Assembly: GCF_002847305.1 (NCBI RefSeq)
Contig: NZ_CP025408.1
Location: 1,100,001-1,164,000 of the forward strand
Length of the DNA: 64,000 nucleotides
DNA from: Paracoccus tegillarcae
GTDB lineage: Bacteria > Pseudomonadota > Alphaproteobacteria > Rhodobacterales > Rhodobacteraceae
Reading direction: 5' to 3'
The notes beneath the pieces were generated by a model. That model made no database searches and was not told the DNA's origin. It worked only from the letters and a program-made list of their open reading frames with translations. Below, one piece after another: positions 52,064-61,027 of this stretch; positions within the stretch are counted from its first letter, which is position 1, and each line of letters begins with the position of its first letter. A program made the translations under genes and the position numbers.

Positions 52064-52116
52064 CCAACGACGCTATTCCAACGCCGCTATCCCAACGCCC
52101 CTACCCCAACGCATAG
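52064..52116. repeat. 14-bp tandem repeat between AHSA1 and phoB
   Basis: Three full units of a CCAACGMCGCTAYY-like 14-mer (52064-52077, 52078-52091, 52092-52105) are followed by a partial unit (52106-52116) that belongs to the 3' end of phoB, including the stop codon. So the repeat grew out of the phoB tail. Confidence 0.7.
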
Positions 52117-52793
52117 CCGGTACCGCGCACGGTGCGGACGGGATTGGCACCGCCATTCTGCATCAGCGCCTTGCGCAAGCGCCCGACATGGACGTCGATG
52201 GTGCGGGTGTCGACATAGATGTCGCGGCCCCAGACCCGGTCCAGCAACTGTTCGCGGGTCCAGACCCGGCCCGGCTTTTCCATCAGCGTGGACAGCAGGC
52301 GAAATTCGGTCGGGCCAAGATGCAGCGGCTGGCCGGCGCGGAAAACGCGATGTTCGCCCGCATCAAGAATAATGTCCTCATAGGACAGCAGCTCGCCCAT
52401 GGTGGCGGGACGTGTGCGGCGCAGATGGGTGCGCAAACGGGCCATCAGCTCGACCACGGAATAGGGTTTCACCACATAATCATCGGCCCCCGTTTCCAGG
52501 CCGCGCACGCGGTCAACCTCTTCGCTGCGGGCCGACAGCATGATGATCGGGATAGGCCGGGTTGCCGGATCGGATTTGAGCCGTCGGCAGATCTCGATGC
52601 CGCTGACATTGGGCAGCATCCAGTCCAGCACGATCAGATCGGGCTGTTCCTCGGCCACAAGCAGCAACGCCTCATCGCCGTTTTCGGCCATGATTGCGCC
52701 AAAGCCCTCGGCCTCGAGGTTATAGCGCAGCACTTCGCGTTGCGCGCCCTCGTCCTCGACGACCAGCACCAGCGGGGTTTGTTGTGACGCCAT
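52101..52793 (-). CDS. phoB: Phosphate regulon response regulator PhoB
   Basis: A 230-residue OmpR-type regulator. The receiver domain has the acidic pocket (VVEDE), the phosphorylation Asp in LIVLDWMLPNVSG, and the switch Lys in DYVVKPYS. The C-terminal winged helix carries DVHVGRLRKALM and VRTVRGTGYALG. ATG at 52793 is chosen as it aligns with the usual PhoB start; a 24-codon extension is possible. It is the last gene of the pst operon, 13 bases after phoU. No phoR histidine kinase is in the window. Its terminal codons lie inside a 14-bp tandem repeat. Confidence 0.95.
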   Translation of the reverse strand: MASQQTPLVLVVEDEGAQREVLRYNLEAEGFGAIMAENGDEALLLVAEEQPDLIVLDWMLPNVSGIEICRRLKSDPATRPIPIIMLSARSEEVDRVRGLETGADDYVVKPYSVVELMARLRTHLRRTRPATMGELLSYEDIILDAGEHRVFRAGQPLHLGPTEFRLLSTLMEKPGRVWTREQLLDRVWGRDIYVDTRTIDVHVGRLRKALMQNGGANPVRTVRGTGYALG

Positions 52794-52806
52794 CCTGGCC
52801 GCTCCG

Positions 52807-53532
52807 TTATCTAGCATCGTTTGCCGACATTGCAGGCACGCGGTTATCCTTGGGCCGGCTTTCATCGGGCAATTCGCCGGTGACCAGATAGATCACCTGC
52901 TCGGCGATGCCGGTCGCATGATCGCCCATCCGCTCGATGTTCTTGGCGATGAAGTGCAGGTGCATGCAGGCGGTGATGTTGCGCGGGTCCTCCATCATGT
53001 GGGTCAGGAATTCGCGGAACATCGCATTATACATCTGATCGACCTCAAGGTCGCGCATGCGCACATCCTCTGCCAGATCGGCATCGCGCTGGATATAGCT
53101 GTCCAGCGCATCCGAGACCATCTTGCCCACCGTCGTCGACATCCGGCGCAAGGCGATGCCCGAGCCGTTGATTGCGGGCATCTGGGCCAGCACATGCGTG
53201 CGCTTGGCCATGTTCTTGGCGTAATCGCCGACCCGTTCCAGACTGGCCGCGATCTTGATCACCGCCAGCACCATGCGCAGATCGGTGGCGGTGGGCGCGC
53301 GCAGGGCGATCAGGCGGGCCGCGTCTTCGTTGATCTGCGCCTCGAGGGCATCGATGGCCTTGTCGCCGCGGCGCACCTCGTCGGCCAGTTCCTCGTCCAG
53401 ATTGGCCAGCGCGGTGGCGGCGTCGATAATCGCGGTTTCGACCATGCCGCCCATTTTCACAACCTGCGCCTGGATGGTTTCCAGATCGCGGTCAAAGGCC
53501 GAAGAGATATGCTTGTCGCGGTTCATGTTCAT
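52807..53532 (-). CDS. phoU: Phosphate transport regulator PhoU
   Basis: A 241-residue all-helical protein with two PhoU three-helix repeats: KHISSAFDRDLETIQAQVVKMGGMVETAIIDAATALANLDEELADEVRRGDKAIDALE and DLEVDQMYNAMFREFLTHMMEDPRNITACMHLHFIAKNIERMGDHATGIAEQVIYLV. The KNIERMGDHATGIAEQ metal-binding motif is intact. It links PstSCAB occupancy to PhoR/PhoB and dampens phosphate uptake. Two start codons are possible (53532 and MNRDKH at 53526). Confidence 0.96.
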   Translation of the reverse strand: MNMNRDKHISSAFDRDLETIQAQVVKMGGMVETAIIDAATALANLDEELADEVRRGDKAIDALEAQINEDAARLIALRAPTATDLRMVLAVIKIAASLERVGDYAKNMAKRTHVLAQMPAINGSGIALRRMSTTVGKMVSDALDSYIQRDADLAEDVRMRDLEVDQMYNAMFREFLTHMMEDPRNITACMHLHFIAKNIERMGDHATGIAEQVIYLVTGELPDESRPKDNRVPAMSANDAR

Positions 53533-53546
53533 GTCCTTTGCGCGGC

Positions 53547-54353
53547 TTAGCCGATGCGGCCCGAAATATAGGATTCCGTGCGCGGGTCCTGCGGCTTGGT
53601 AAAGATATCGTCGGTCTCACCATATTCGACCAGATTGCCCAGGTGGAAAAAGGCGGTTTTCTGGCTGACCCGCGCGGCCTGCTGCATCGAGTGGGTCACA
53701 ATGACGACCGAGAACTGTTCGCGCAACTGGTCGATCAGTTCCTCGACCTGGCTGGTCGCGATCGGGTCCAGCGCCGAGCAGGGTTCGTCCATCAGCAGCA
53801 CTTCGGGCTGGGTGGCCACGGCGCGGGCGATGCACAGGCGCTGTTGCTGGCCGCCCGACAACCCGGTGCCCGGTTCCTGCAGGCGGTCCTTGACCTCGTT
53901 CCACAGCGCCGCCCCGCGCAGCGACTGTTCGACGATGTCATCAACCTCGGCGCGGTTGCGGGTCAGGCCGTGGATGCGCGGGCCATAGGCCACGTTGTCG
54001 TAGATCGACTTGGGGAACGGGTTCGGCTTTTGGAACACCATGCCGACCTTGGCGCGCAGTTGCACCGGATCGACGCGGCGATCATAGATATCGCGGCCAT
54101 CCAGCGAGATGTTTCCCTGAACCCGGCAGATGTCGATGGTGTCGTTCATCCGGTTGATGCAGCGCAGAAAGGTCGACTTGCCGCAGCCCGAGGGGCCGAT
54201 AAAGGCCGTCACGGTCTTGTCGAGGATATCGACATTGACGTCCTTGATGGCCTGCTTGTCGCCATAAAAGACCTGCACATCACGCGCCGAGATCTTGATG
54301 GCTTGCTGGTCCACCGCGTTTTCCAGTCGGGTCATATCGTTCATATTATCCAT
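53547..54353 (-). CDS. pstB: Phosphate ABC transporter ATPase PstB
   Basis: A 268-residue ABC ATPase with Walker A GPSGCGKS, the PstB-specific NRMNDTID and [23 protein letters not shown] segments, signature [14 protein letters not shown] and Walker [14 protein letters not shown]. It energises phosphate import by PstSCA. A C-terminal [32 protein letters not shown] tail is standard. It lies 13 bases from pstA and 14 from phoU. Confidence 0.97.
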   Translation of the reverse strand: MDNMNDMTRLENAVDQQAIKISARDVQVFYGDKQAIKDVNVDILDKTVTAFIGPSGCGKSTFLRCINRMNDTIDICRVQGNISLDGRDIYDRRVDPVQLRAKVGMVFQKPNPFPKSIYDNVAYGPRIHGLTRNRAEVDDIVEQSLRGAALWNEVKDRLQEPGTGLSGGQQQRLCIARAVATQPEVLLMDEPCSALDPIATSQVEELIDQLREQFSVVIVTHSMQQAARVSQKTAFFHLGNLVEYGETDDIFTKPQDPRTESYISGRIG

Positions 54354-54366
54354 CCCAGCCGCAATC

Positions 54367-55650
54367 CTACCAGCGGCGTTCGAACTTGTTGCGAAGGAAG
54401 ATCGCGACAGCGTTCATCATGACAAGAAAGCCGAGCAGCACGAGGATCGCGGCCGAGGTCCGGCTGACAAAACCGCGTTCCGGGCTATCGGCCCAGATAT
54501 AGATCTGCGTCGGCAGAGAGGTCGCGGCATCCAGCGGCGTGGCCGGTGCGGCGGTGATAAAGGCGTTCATCCCGATCAGCAGCAGCGGTGCTGTTTCACC
54601 CAGTGCTTGCGCCAGGCCGATGATCGTGCCGGTCAGGATGCCGGGCATGGCCAGCGGCAGCACATGGCCAAAGACCACCTGCTGACGCGACGCGCCGACG
54701 CCCAGTGCGGCCTCGCGGATCGATGGCGGCACCGCCTTCAGCGCGTTTCTGGTCGCGATGATGATCGTTGGCAGCGTCATCAGCGACAGCGTCATACCGC
54801 CGACCAGCGGGGCCGAGCGCGGCATGCCGAACCAGCCCAGAAACACCGCCAGCGCCAGCAGCCCGAACACCACCGAAGGCACGGCTGCCAGATTGTTGAT
54901 GTTGATCTCGATCAGGTCGCTGAACCGGTTTTTGGGGGCGAATTCTTCCAGATAGATCGCCGCACCGATGCCGACCGGAAATGAGATCAGGAAACAGACC
55001 AGCAGCGTGTAGAACGATCCGATCAGCGCGCCCTTGAGGCCCGCGGCCTCGGGAAAGCGGGAATCGGCATTGAGAAACAGCGCGGTGTTGAAGGGCAGGG
55101 AAATCAGCCCGGCATCCTCGATCTTTTCGAACACGGCTACATCCTCGGGCGAAAAGCGGCTGCTGCGGCCCTCGACGACGGCGCGGCTGAGGACGCCCTT
55201 GTTCAACTGGTCATAAGGGTCCGACGCCGCGACCTCGATCTGGGTGCTTTGCCCGATCAGCGAGGGATCGTTGACCACCGCATCGCGGATCTGGAAGCGC
55301 GCCTGACTGGTCAGGATGTCTTCGGCGATCTCGAGTTCATCCTCGGACAGGAACGGAAAGCTTTCCTGCACGGCCCCGGAAAACACGGCGCGATAATTGC
55401 CGTCAGCCGGCGCATCGGCGGAAACATTTTCCGCCGAGATTGGCACGGTCAGCGTCACATGGGTCTGGCGAAAGGCCTTGGCCCCCTCGCCCACCAGCGT
55501 CCACAGCAGGATGACCAGCATCGTCACCGCGATAGCCAGAGCGGCGATGCCAAGGGATTTGAGGATGGTTTCGCCGCGATGCCGCTTGCGCAAATTGTCA
55601 CTTGCGCGCTGCGAACTCCACTGGCCTTCGATATCGGGTTGCGTCGCCAT
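54367..55650 (-). CDS. pstA: Phosphate ABC transporter permease PstA
   Basis: A 427-residue permease. The N-terminal TM ([26 protein letters not shown]) is followed by a large periplasmic insert (about residues 70-205), a feature of alphaproteobacterial PstA. The usual C-terminal six-TM core includes the EAA-loop region ([56 protein letters not shown]). ATG at 55650 has GAGG upstream and overlaps none of pstC, whose stop is 9 bases away. The insert's role is unknown. Confidence 0.93.
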   Translation of the reverse strand: MATQPDIEGQWSSQRASDNLRKRHRGETILKSLGIAALAIAVTMLVILLWTLVGEGAKAFRQTHVTLTVPISAENVSADAPADGNYRAVFSGAVQESFPFLSEDELEIAEDILTSQARFQIRDAVVNDPSLIGQSTQIEVAASDPYDQLNKGVLSRAVVEGRSSRFSPEDVAVFEKIEDAGLISLPFNTALFLNADSRFPEAAGLKGALIGSFYTLLVCFLISFPVGIGAAIYLEEFAPKNRFSDLIEININNLAAVPSVVFGLLALAVFLGWFGMPRSAPLVGGMTLSLMTLPTIIIATRNALKAVPPSIREAALGVGASRQQVVFGHVLPLAMPGILTGTIIGLAQALGETAPLLLIGMNAFITAAPATPLDAATSLPTQIYIWADSPERGFVSRTSAAILVLLGFLVMMNAVAIFLRNKFERRW

Positions 55651-55658
55651 GTTGGGCC

Positions 55659-57035
55659 TCAATCGTAAAGTTCGCGGTACTTGCGGACGATCCGCAGCGC
55701 CAGAATGTTGATGAGCAGCGTAAAGATGAACAGCATCAGACCAAGGGCAAAGGCCGCCAGCGTCTTGGGGCTGTCAAACGAGGTGTCACCGATCAGCAGC
55801 GTCATGATCTGCACGGTGATCGTCGTCACGCTGTCCAGCGGGTTCAGCGTCAGATTGGCCATGATGCCCGCTGCCATCACCACGATCATGGTTTCACCGA
55901 TGGCGCGGCTGACGGCCAGAAGGATCCCACCGACAATGCCGGGAATGGCCGCCGGGAACAGCACCTTGAGCATCGTCTCGGACCGGGTAGAGCCAAGCGC
56001 CAGACTGCCGTCGCGCAGGCTGCGCGGCACGGCTGACAGCGCGTCATCGGTGAAGGACGAGATGAACGGGATCAGCATGATCGCCATCACCCCGCCTGCC
56101 GCCAGCGCCGTGTTGGGCGAAACGGAAATCCCCATCGCGGCACCTGTATCGCGCAGGAACGGCGCCACCGTCAGGGTGGCGAAGAAGCCGTAAACCACGG
56201 TCGGAATACCGGCCAGAATTTCAAGGATCGGCTTGATGGTCTTTCGCACACGCCTTGAGGCGAACTCGTTCAGGTAGATCGCCGAAAACAGGCCGATTGG
56301 CACGGCGAAGAACAGGGCAACCGTCGTGATGACCAGCGTGCCGGTCAGTACCGGCAACCAGCCAAATGCGCCCTCGGCCGCGATCTGATCGGCGCGGATG
56401 GGCATTTGCGGTTCCCAACTGGTGCCGAACAGGAACTCGGTAATCGGGACCATGCGGAAAAAGCGGATGGATTCGAACACCAGCGACAGAATGATGCCCA
56501 CGGTCACAAGGATGGCAAAGACCGAGCAGGCGACCATGACACCGTGGATAATGGCCTCTGCGCCCTGTCTGGCGCGAAATTCGGCGTCAACCCGGCGGCG
56601 GGCAAAGGCAAGCAGGCCAAAGCCCAGCCCGGCAACGACGATCACCAGAAGCCAGTTCGATATGTCCTGCAGGCGAACCATGTAGGCGGCGGCGTCCAGT
56701 TTCCACTGGTCCGGCTGACCAAATATCTGCCCATTCGCGATCGAGGTGATCTCGGCGCTTACCAGTTGCGGCGCGCCTGCGCCCGTTCCGGTCAGAACGT
56801 CAGGCGGCAGCGCGTTCATCACCAGCATGTTGATGACCGGCCCACGAAACGCCAGCCAGACCAGGATCAGCACCAGCAACGGCACCAGAACCAGAAGCGC
56901 GGCGTAAAGGCCGTGAAAATAGGGCAGCGAGTGCAGACGCGTCCCGTCCGAACGGATGGCAACAGCCGCCCTTCGGTTGAAGACATACCCGATGACAGCG
57001 GCCGTCAGCAGCAGTGCAAATGCGAAAAGAACCAT
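55659..57035 (-). CDS. pstC: Phosphate ABC transporter permease PstC
   Basis: A 458-residue permease with an N-terminal extension of about 150 residues containing two TM helices, then the standard core: LVFESIRFFRMVPITEFLFGTSWEPQ and the EAA region (SAVPRSLRDGSLALGSTRSETMLKVLFPAAIPGIVGGILLAVSRAIGETMIVVMAAG). It forms the channel with PstA. A stem-loop and 78 bases separate it from pstS. Confidence 0.94.
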   Translation of the reverse strand: MVLFAFALLLTAAVIGYVFNRRAAVAIRSDGTRLHSLPYFHGLYAALLVLVPLLVLILVWLAFRGPVINMLVMNALPPDVLTGTGAGAPQLVSAEITSIANGQIFGQPDQWKLDAAAYMVRLQDISNWLLVIVVAGLGFGLLAFARRRVDAEFRARQGAEAIIHGVMVACSVFAILVTVGIILSLVFESIRFFRMVPITEFLFGTSWEPQMPIRADQIAAEGAFGWLPVLTGTLVITTVALFFAVPIGLFSAIYLNEFASRRVRKTIKPILEILAGIPTVVYGFFATLTVAPFLRDTGAAMGISVSPNTALAAGGVMAIMLIPFISSFTDDALSAVPRSLRDGSLALGSTRSETMLKVLFPAAIPGIVGGILLAVSRAIGETMIVVMAAGIMANLTLNPLDSVTTITVQIMTLLIGDTSFDSPKTLAAFALGLMLFIFTLLINILALRIVRKYRELYD

Positions 57036-57060
57036 CGAATGCGTCCGCTTTTAAAGGGGT

Positions 57061-57087
57061 GGCCACGCCCCATGACGAGGCGCGGCC
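57061..57087 (-). other. Stem-loop between pstS and pstC
   Basis: A 9-bp inverted repeat with one G-U pair (GGCCGCGCC / GGCGTGGCC, 9-nt loop) lies just after the pstS stop. The minus-strand sequence after it (ACCCCTTTAAAAG) has only three T's, suggesting partial termination that favours pstS mRNA. Confidence 0.6.
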
Positions 57088-57113
57088 GTTCAGTTGATCG
57101 AAGAACGGCTGCC

Positions 57114-58163
57114 TTAGTCGGTGGGCGCTTCCATCGCCGCACCCGAGGTCACTGCCTCTTGCAGGGTCGCACGCTCTTCATCACCCAGGGCGACCAGGCC
57201 GCGCTCGGACAGATAGCCGTCAGCGGCCAGTGCATTGTCGGACATATAGGCGCCGATGAACTCGTCCAGGTTCGGGATCACACCGCGATGTGCGTTCTTG
57301 ACGTAGAAATACAGCGGGCGCGACAGCGGGTAGGAGCCGTCGCCGATGGTGTCCATATTGGCCGCGACGTCGTTCAGGCTGACATCGCGCAGCTTGTCCT
57401 GGTTTTCGAACAGGAACGAATAGCCAAAGATGCCCAGTGCGTTCGGGTCGGCGGCCAGACGCTGCACGATCAGGTTGTCGTTCTCGCCGGCTTCGATGAA
57501 GGGGCCGTCGGTGCGCATGCGCGAGCAGTTGTTGTCGATGAAGTCCTCATCACCCGACGCATCGGCCAGCGCGACGAATTCTTCGATCTCTTCGCAACCG
57601 GCATGCATGCCCAGTTCGACAAAGGCGTCGCGCGTGCCCGAGGTGGGCGGGGGGCCGAAGACGACGATTTCGGTATCAGGCAGCGATGCGTCGATATCCG
57701 ACCATTTGGTGTTGGGGTTGGCTATCAGTTCACCGTCGACCGGCACTTCGGCGGCAAGCGCCAGGAACACCTGTGCCAGCGTCAGATTGGTCAGGCCTTC
57801 GTTCTCGACCGAGGTTGCGATCGACAGGCCGTCATAGCCGATCATCGCCTCGGAGACGCTATCGACGCCGTTCTGGGCGCAGAGATCGAATTCCGATTTC
57901 TTCATGGCGCGCGAGGCACCGGTGATGTCAGGGGTGTTTTCGCCAACGCCTTCGCAGAAAATCTGCATGCCGCCGCCGGTACCGGTCGATTCCACGATCG
58001 GCGCCGATGCACCGGTTTCAGCCGCGAATTCCTCGGCAACGGCCTGCGTATAGGGAAAGACGGTCGATGAGCCGACGATGCGGATCTGGTCACGGGCAGC
58101 AGCGACGCCAGCGGTGGCCGCGAGCAGCGCGGCCGATGAGATGGCGAGTTTGACGGATTTCAT
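57114..58163 (-). CDS. pstS: Phosphate-binding protein PstS
   Basis: A 349-residue periplasmic phosphate receptor with a signal peptide (MKSVKLAISSAALLAATAGVAAA|RDQ). It has the phosphate-cradle blocks IRIVGSSTVFPYTQAVAEEFAAETG, VESTGTGGGMQIFCEG, DITGASRAMKKSEFDLC, and PPPTSGTRDAF. Five cysteines are present. The ATG at 58163 follows AGGAGAG; the longer frame is rejected. It lies downstream of a Pho box and is expected to be induced by phosphate starvation. Confidence 0.96.
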   Translation of the reverse strand: MKSVKLAISSAALLAATAGVAAARDQIRIVGSSTVFPYTQAVAEEFAAETGASAPIVESTGTGGGMQIFCEGVGENTPDITGASRAMKKSEFDLCAQNGVDSVSEAMIGYDGLSIATSVENEGLTNLTLAQVFLALAAEVPVDGELIANPNTKWSDIDASLPDTEIVVFGPPPTSGTRDAFVELGMHAGCEEIEEFVALADASGDEDFIDNNCSRMRTDGPFIEAGENDNLIVQRLAADPNALGIFGYSFLFENQDKLRDVSLNDVAANMDTIGDGSYPLSRPLYFYVKNAHRGVIPNLDEFIGAYMSDNALAADGYLSERGLVALGDEERATLQEAVTSGAAMEAPTD

Positions 58164-58257
58164 GGATCTCTCCTGATGTAATCTGATGTATTCCGATGGC
58201 CAGAATCGGCCTGCCCCGTGATCTAGTTTGTGGCCGTGACGCTTATGCGAATGTTGC

Positions 58258-58275
58258 GTGACGGTTTTATGACAA
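58258..58275 (-). promoter_or_regulatory. Pho box (PhoB-binding site) upstream of pstS
   Basis: On the minus strand TTGTCATAAAACCGTCAC fits the PhoB consensus of two 7-bp direct repeats (CTGTCAT) separated by 4 A/T bases. It lies about 95 bases upstream of the pstS start. A further GCGTCAC half-site lies closer to the gene (near 58234-58240). Confidence 0.85.
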
Positions 58276-58362
58276 TCACGGCGCCTGCCGGCCCGGCGCG
58301 AACTGCCGCCGATCCGGCCCGCAGGCGGGCTATTGCGCTGGCACCACCCAAGCGAACCTGCG

Positions 58363-59139
58363 ATGATGCGCGCCATGACGATCTGGCACCTTCATCTCTT
58401 GAATTCGCGGCACCAGCTGACTGCCATTCTGCCCGATATCCGCGCCGCCGCGCGGCAGGCCGTGGCGCTGGCAGGCGCGCAGGCCGACGTGCCGGATTTC
58501 GATCTGGTGTTGCGTGGCCAGCCCGGCGGCGGGATAGCCGATTGGGGCGTCGGCGGTCATGCGCAGGCGCCCGCGCTGATAGAGATCACCCTGAACCCCG
58601 CGCGATTCGACCCCGATCTGCTGATCCGGACGCTGGTCCACGAGATGCACCACCTGATCAGGTGGGATGGTCCGGGCTATGGCAAGTCCCTGGGCGAGGC
58701 GCTGGTCAGCGAGGGGCTGGCGGGGCATTTCGTGCTGCAGGTTCTGGGCGGCAAGCCCGATCCCCGGGACGCGACCACGCCCTCGGCGGGGACCGCGCGG
58801 CGGGCAATGTCCGAATGGTCGCGGCTCAGCTATGACCATGCCGAATGGTTCTTTGGCCGGGGAAAGATCCGCAAATGGTCGGGTTACGGGTTGGGCCACC
58901 GGCTGATTGCCGAACATCTGGAGCAACATCCCGGCGGTGACGCCGTGTCGCTGGCCATGACGCGCGCCGATGCCTTTCGCGAGGCGATGCGGCGATTGGC
59001 CAAGGTGGATGGTGGCGACAGCGCCGAGGTTGAGACGACGGATGAGGAGGCAACGCCTGACCTCGCATCGGACGCGCCGGACGACAGCCCGGCCCCGCAG
59101 AGCAGCACGGCCAAACAGGACGGGCGGGCTATTCCTTGA
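58363..59139 (+). CDS. Putative Zn-dependent protease (DUF2268)
   Basis: A 258-residue cytoplasmic protein. Its core TIWHLHLLNSRHQLTAILPDIRAAARQAVALAG...LIRTLVHEMHHLIRWDGPGYGKSLGEALVSEGLAGHFVLQVLGG has an HEMHH metal motif followed by a Glu in SEGLAGHF, as in DUF2268 putative peptidases. A charged, acidic C-terminal tail of about 45 residues (EVETTDEEATPDL...) follows. The start is uncertain (ATG 58363, 58366 or 58375), since no clear ribosome-binding site is seen. It is divergent from pstS. Its 3' end overlaps the convergent ABC permease gene by 11 bases. Confidence 0.8.
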   Translation: MMRAMTIWHLHLLNSRHQLTAILPDIRAAARQAVALAGAQADVPDFDLVLRGQPGGGIADWGVGGHAQAPALIEITLNPARFDPDLLIRTLVHEMHHLIRWDGPGYGKSLGEALVSEGLAGHFVLQVLGGKPDPRDATTPSAGTARRAMSEWSRLSYDHAEWFFGRGKIRKWSGYGLGHRLIAEHLEQHPGGDAVSLAMTRADAFREAMRRLAKVDGGDSAEVETTDEEATPDLASDAPDDSPAPQSSTAKQDGRAIP

Positions 59140-60016
59140 CGGCGCCGGTCATGGACGAAACATAGTAATCCACGAAGAACGAATACAGGATCACCACCGG
59201 CAGCGACCCCAGCAGCGCGCCGGACATCAGCGCACCCCATTCATAGATGTCGCCGCGCACCAGTTCAGTCAGCACACCGACCGGAATGGTCTTGTTTTCC
59301 GAGCTGGAAATAAAGGTCAGCGCATAGATGAATTCGTTCCATGACAGCGTAAAGGCAAAGATCCCGGCAGAGATCAGGCCGGGCACGGCCAGCGGCAGCA
59401 CGACCTTGGTCAGGATCTGCCAGCGCGTCGCGCCATCGACCAGCGCGGATTCTTCCAGTTCGAACGGAATGCTGCGGAAATAGCCCATCAGCAGCCAGGT
59501 ACAGAACGGGATCAGGAAGGTCGGATAGGTCAGGATCAGCGCCAGTTTGCTGTCGAAGATGCCCACCTGAAACACGATGAAGGCCAGCGGGATGAACAGG
59601 ATCGAAGGCGGCACCAGATAGGCCAGAAAGATCAGAAGCCCGGTGATCCGCGCGCCGGTAAAGCGCAGCCGCTCGATCGCGTAGGCGGCAAAGACCGAGG
59701 CCGCCAGCGAAATGAAGGTCGAGGCCGTGGCCACGATCATCGTGTTCCACAGCCAGCCCGGATAGCTGGTTTCAAACAGCAGATACTTGATGTGCTCCAA
59801 TGTCGCGCCGACCACCCAGAAGGGGCTGTAATTGTCATAGTCGGTCAACTGGTAGTTCGGCTTTACCGCCGTGATCGCCATCCAGTAAAACGGGAACAGC
59901 AGCACAAAGATGAAGCAGGCCAAAGGCAGGTAGACCACGAAGATCCGGCGTGCCCGGGTCTCGAACTGATCGACGCCTTCGACATTGTCCTCGACCGGTT
60001 TGGGTGTCGCATTCAT
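59129..60016 (-). CDS. Carbohydrate-type ABC transporter permease (MalG/UgpE type)
   Basis: A 295-residue permease with six TM helices. The MalG-like EAA loop (SIPFELEESALVDGATRWQILTKVVLPLAVPGLISAGIFAFTLSWNEFIYALTFI) is canonical. It starts with a charged cytoplasmic tail (MNATPKPVEDNVEGVDQFETRARR). It is the last gene of the operon ATPase-SBP-permease-permease and lies 3 bases after the other permease. Confidence 0.93.
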   Translation of the reverse strand: MNATPKPVEDNVEGVDQFETRARRIFVVYLPLACFIFVLLFPFYWMAITAVKPNYQLTDYDNYSPFWVVGATLEHIKYLLFETSYPGWLWNTMIVATASTFISLAASVFAAYAIERLRFTGARITGLLIFLAYLVPPSILFIPLAFIVFQVGIFDSKLALILTYPTFLIPFCTWLLMGYFRSIPFELEESALVDGATRWQILTKVVLPLAVPGLISAGIFAFTLSWNEFIYALTFISSSENKTIPVGVLTELVRGDIYEWGALMSGALLGSLPVVILYSFFVDYYVSSMTGAVKE

Positions 60017-60019
60017 GGC

Positions 60020-60973
60020 CTAGTCCCCCCCGCCCTGCTGCCATTTACGGCGCTGCAGACCGAAAAAGCTGAACAGGATCGCCGCCAGCAGGAACGGGAT
60101 CATGGCAACCGCGATGGCAGCACCCTCGCCCAGTTGACCGCCCGGAATGGCGCGCTGGAACGACAGCGTTGCCATCAGGTGCGTGGCGTTCACGGGGCCG
60201 CCGCGCGTCAGCACATAGATCAGCTGGAAGTCGGTGAAGGTGAACAGCACCGAGAAGGTCATCACCACCGCGATGATCGGCGTCAGCAGCGGCAGCGTGA
60301 CCTTGGTGAAGCGCTGCCAGGGCGTCGCGCCGTCGATGGCGGCGGCCTCGTTCAGCGATTGCGGGATGGTTTGCAGGCCCGCCAGCAGCGAGATGGCGAC
60401 AAAGGGGATGCCGCGCCAGACATTGGCGGCAATCACCGACCAGCGGGCATTCCACGGATCGCCCAGAAAGTTGATCGGCTGGCTGATCAGCCCCCATTCC
60501 ATCAGCACCCAGGAGATGATCGAAAACTGCGCGTCAAAGATCCACCAGAAGGCCAGCGCCGACAGAACGGTGGGCACGACCCAGGGCAGCAGGATGATGG
60601 CGCGAAAGAAGTTCTTGGCCGGCAGGTGCCGGTTCAACAGCAGCGCCAGCCACAGCCCCAGCCCGAATTTCAGCACCGAGGCCACGAAAGTGTAGACCAT
60701 GGTGTTAAAGACCGACAGCCAGAAGACCGGGTCCTCGAACAGCCATTGGTAGTTTTCCAGACCGATGAACACGCCGGCCCGTCCGATCCGGGTATCGGTA
60801 AAGCCCAGCCAGACGCCAAGGCCCAGAGGGTAGGTCAGAAAACACAGCAGAAACACCGCCGCCGGCAGCATGAACAGAAGGCCCAGCCCGTTCCGGCTGC
60901 CGACAAAGCGTGACCAGACCGAGCCGCGAGGCTCATCCACCGGATCGTCCTGTATTCGGTCGGTTGTCGACAT
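60020..60973 (-). CDS. Carbohydrate-type ABC transporter permease (MalF/UgpA type)
   Basis: A 317-residue permease with six TM helices. The EAA loop (TIPQSLNEAAAIDGATPWQRFTKVTLPLLTPIIAVVMTFSVLFTFTDFQLIYVLTRGGPVNAT) is typical of the MalF group. The N-terminus is a 35-residue charged tail. A GC-rich stem-loop precedes it on the minus strand. Confidence 0.93.
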   Translation of the reverse strand: MSTTDRIQDDPVDEPRGSVWSRFVGSRNGLGLLFMLPAAVFLLCFLTYPLGLGVWLGFTDTRIGRAGVFIGLENYQWLFEDPVFWLSVFNTMVYTFVASVLKFGLGLWLALLLNRHLPAKNFFRAIILLPWVVPTVLSALAFWWIFDAQFSIISWVLMEWGLISQPINFLGDPWNARWSVIAANVWRGIPFVAISLLAGLQTIPQSLNEAAAIDGATPWQRFTKVTLPLLTPIIAVVMTFSVLFTFTDFQLIYVLTRGGPVNATHLMATLSFQRAIPGGQLGEGAAIAVAMIPFLLAAILFSFFGLQRRKWQQGGGD

Positions 60974-60994
60974 GGCGGTGTCCTTTGGTCAGAG

Positions 60995-61020
60995 CCGGGC
61001 CCGCACGAGGGCAGGCCCGG
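60995..61020 (-). other. Intercistronic stem-loop after the sugar-type binding-protein gene
   Basis: A perfect 7-bp GC-rich stem (CCGGGCC / GGCCCGG) with a 12-nt loop sits 7 bases past the binding-protein stop at 61028, before the permease start. It has no T-run, so mRNA stabilisation is more likely than termination. Confidence 0.6.
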
Positions 61021-61027
61021 TCAGTGA

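Noticed and set aside
56406..58070. Open frame (554 codons) antisense to pstC/pstS
   Set aside because: Repetitive Arg/Gly/Asp composition and no conserved motif; the sense strand carries intact pstC and pstS.
59792..60913. Open frame (373 codons) antisense to the sugar ABC permeases
   Set aside because: Gln/His/Arg-rich shadow; the sense frames are clear permeases.
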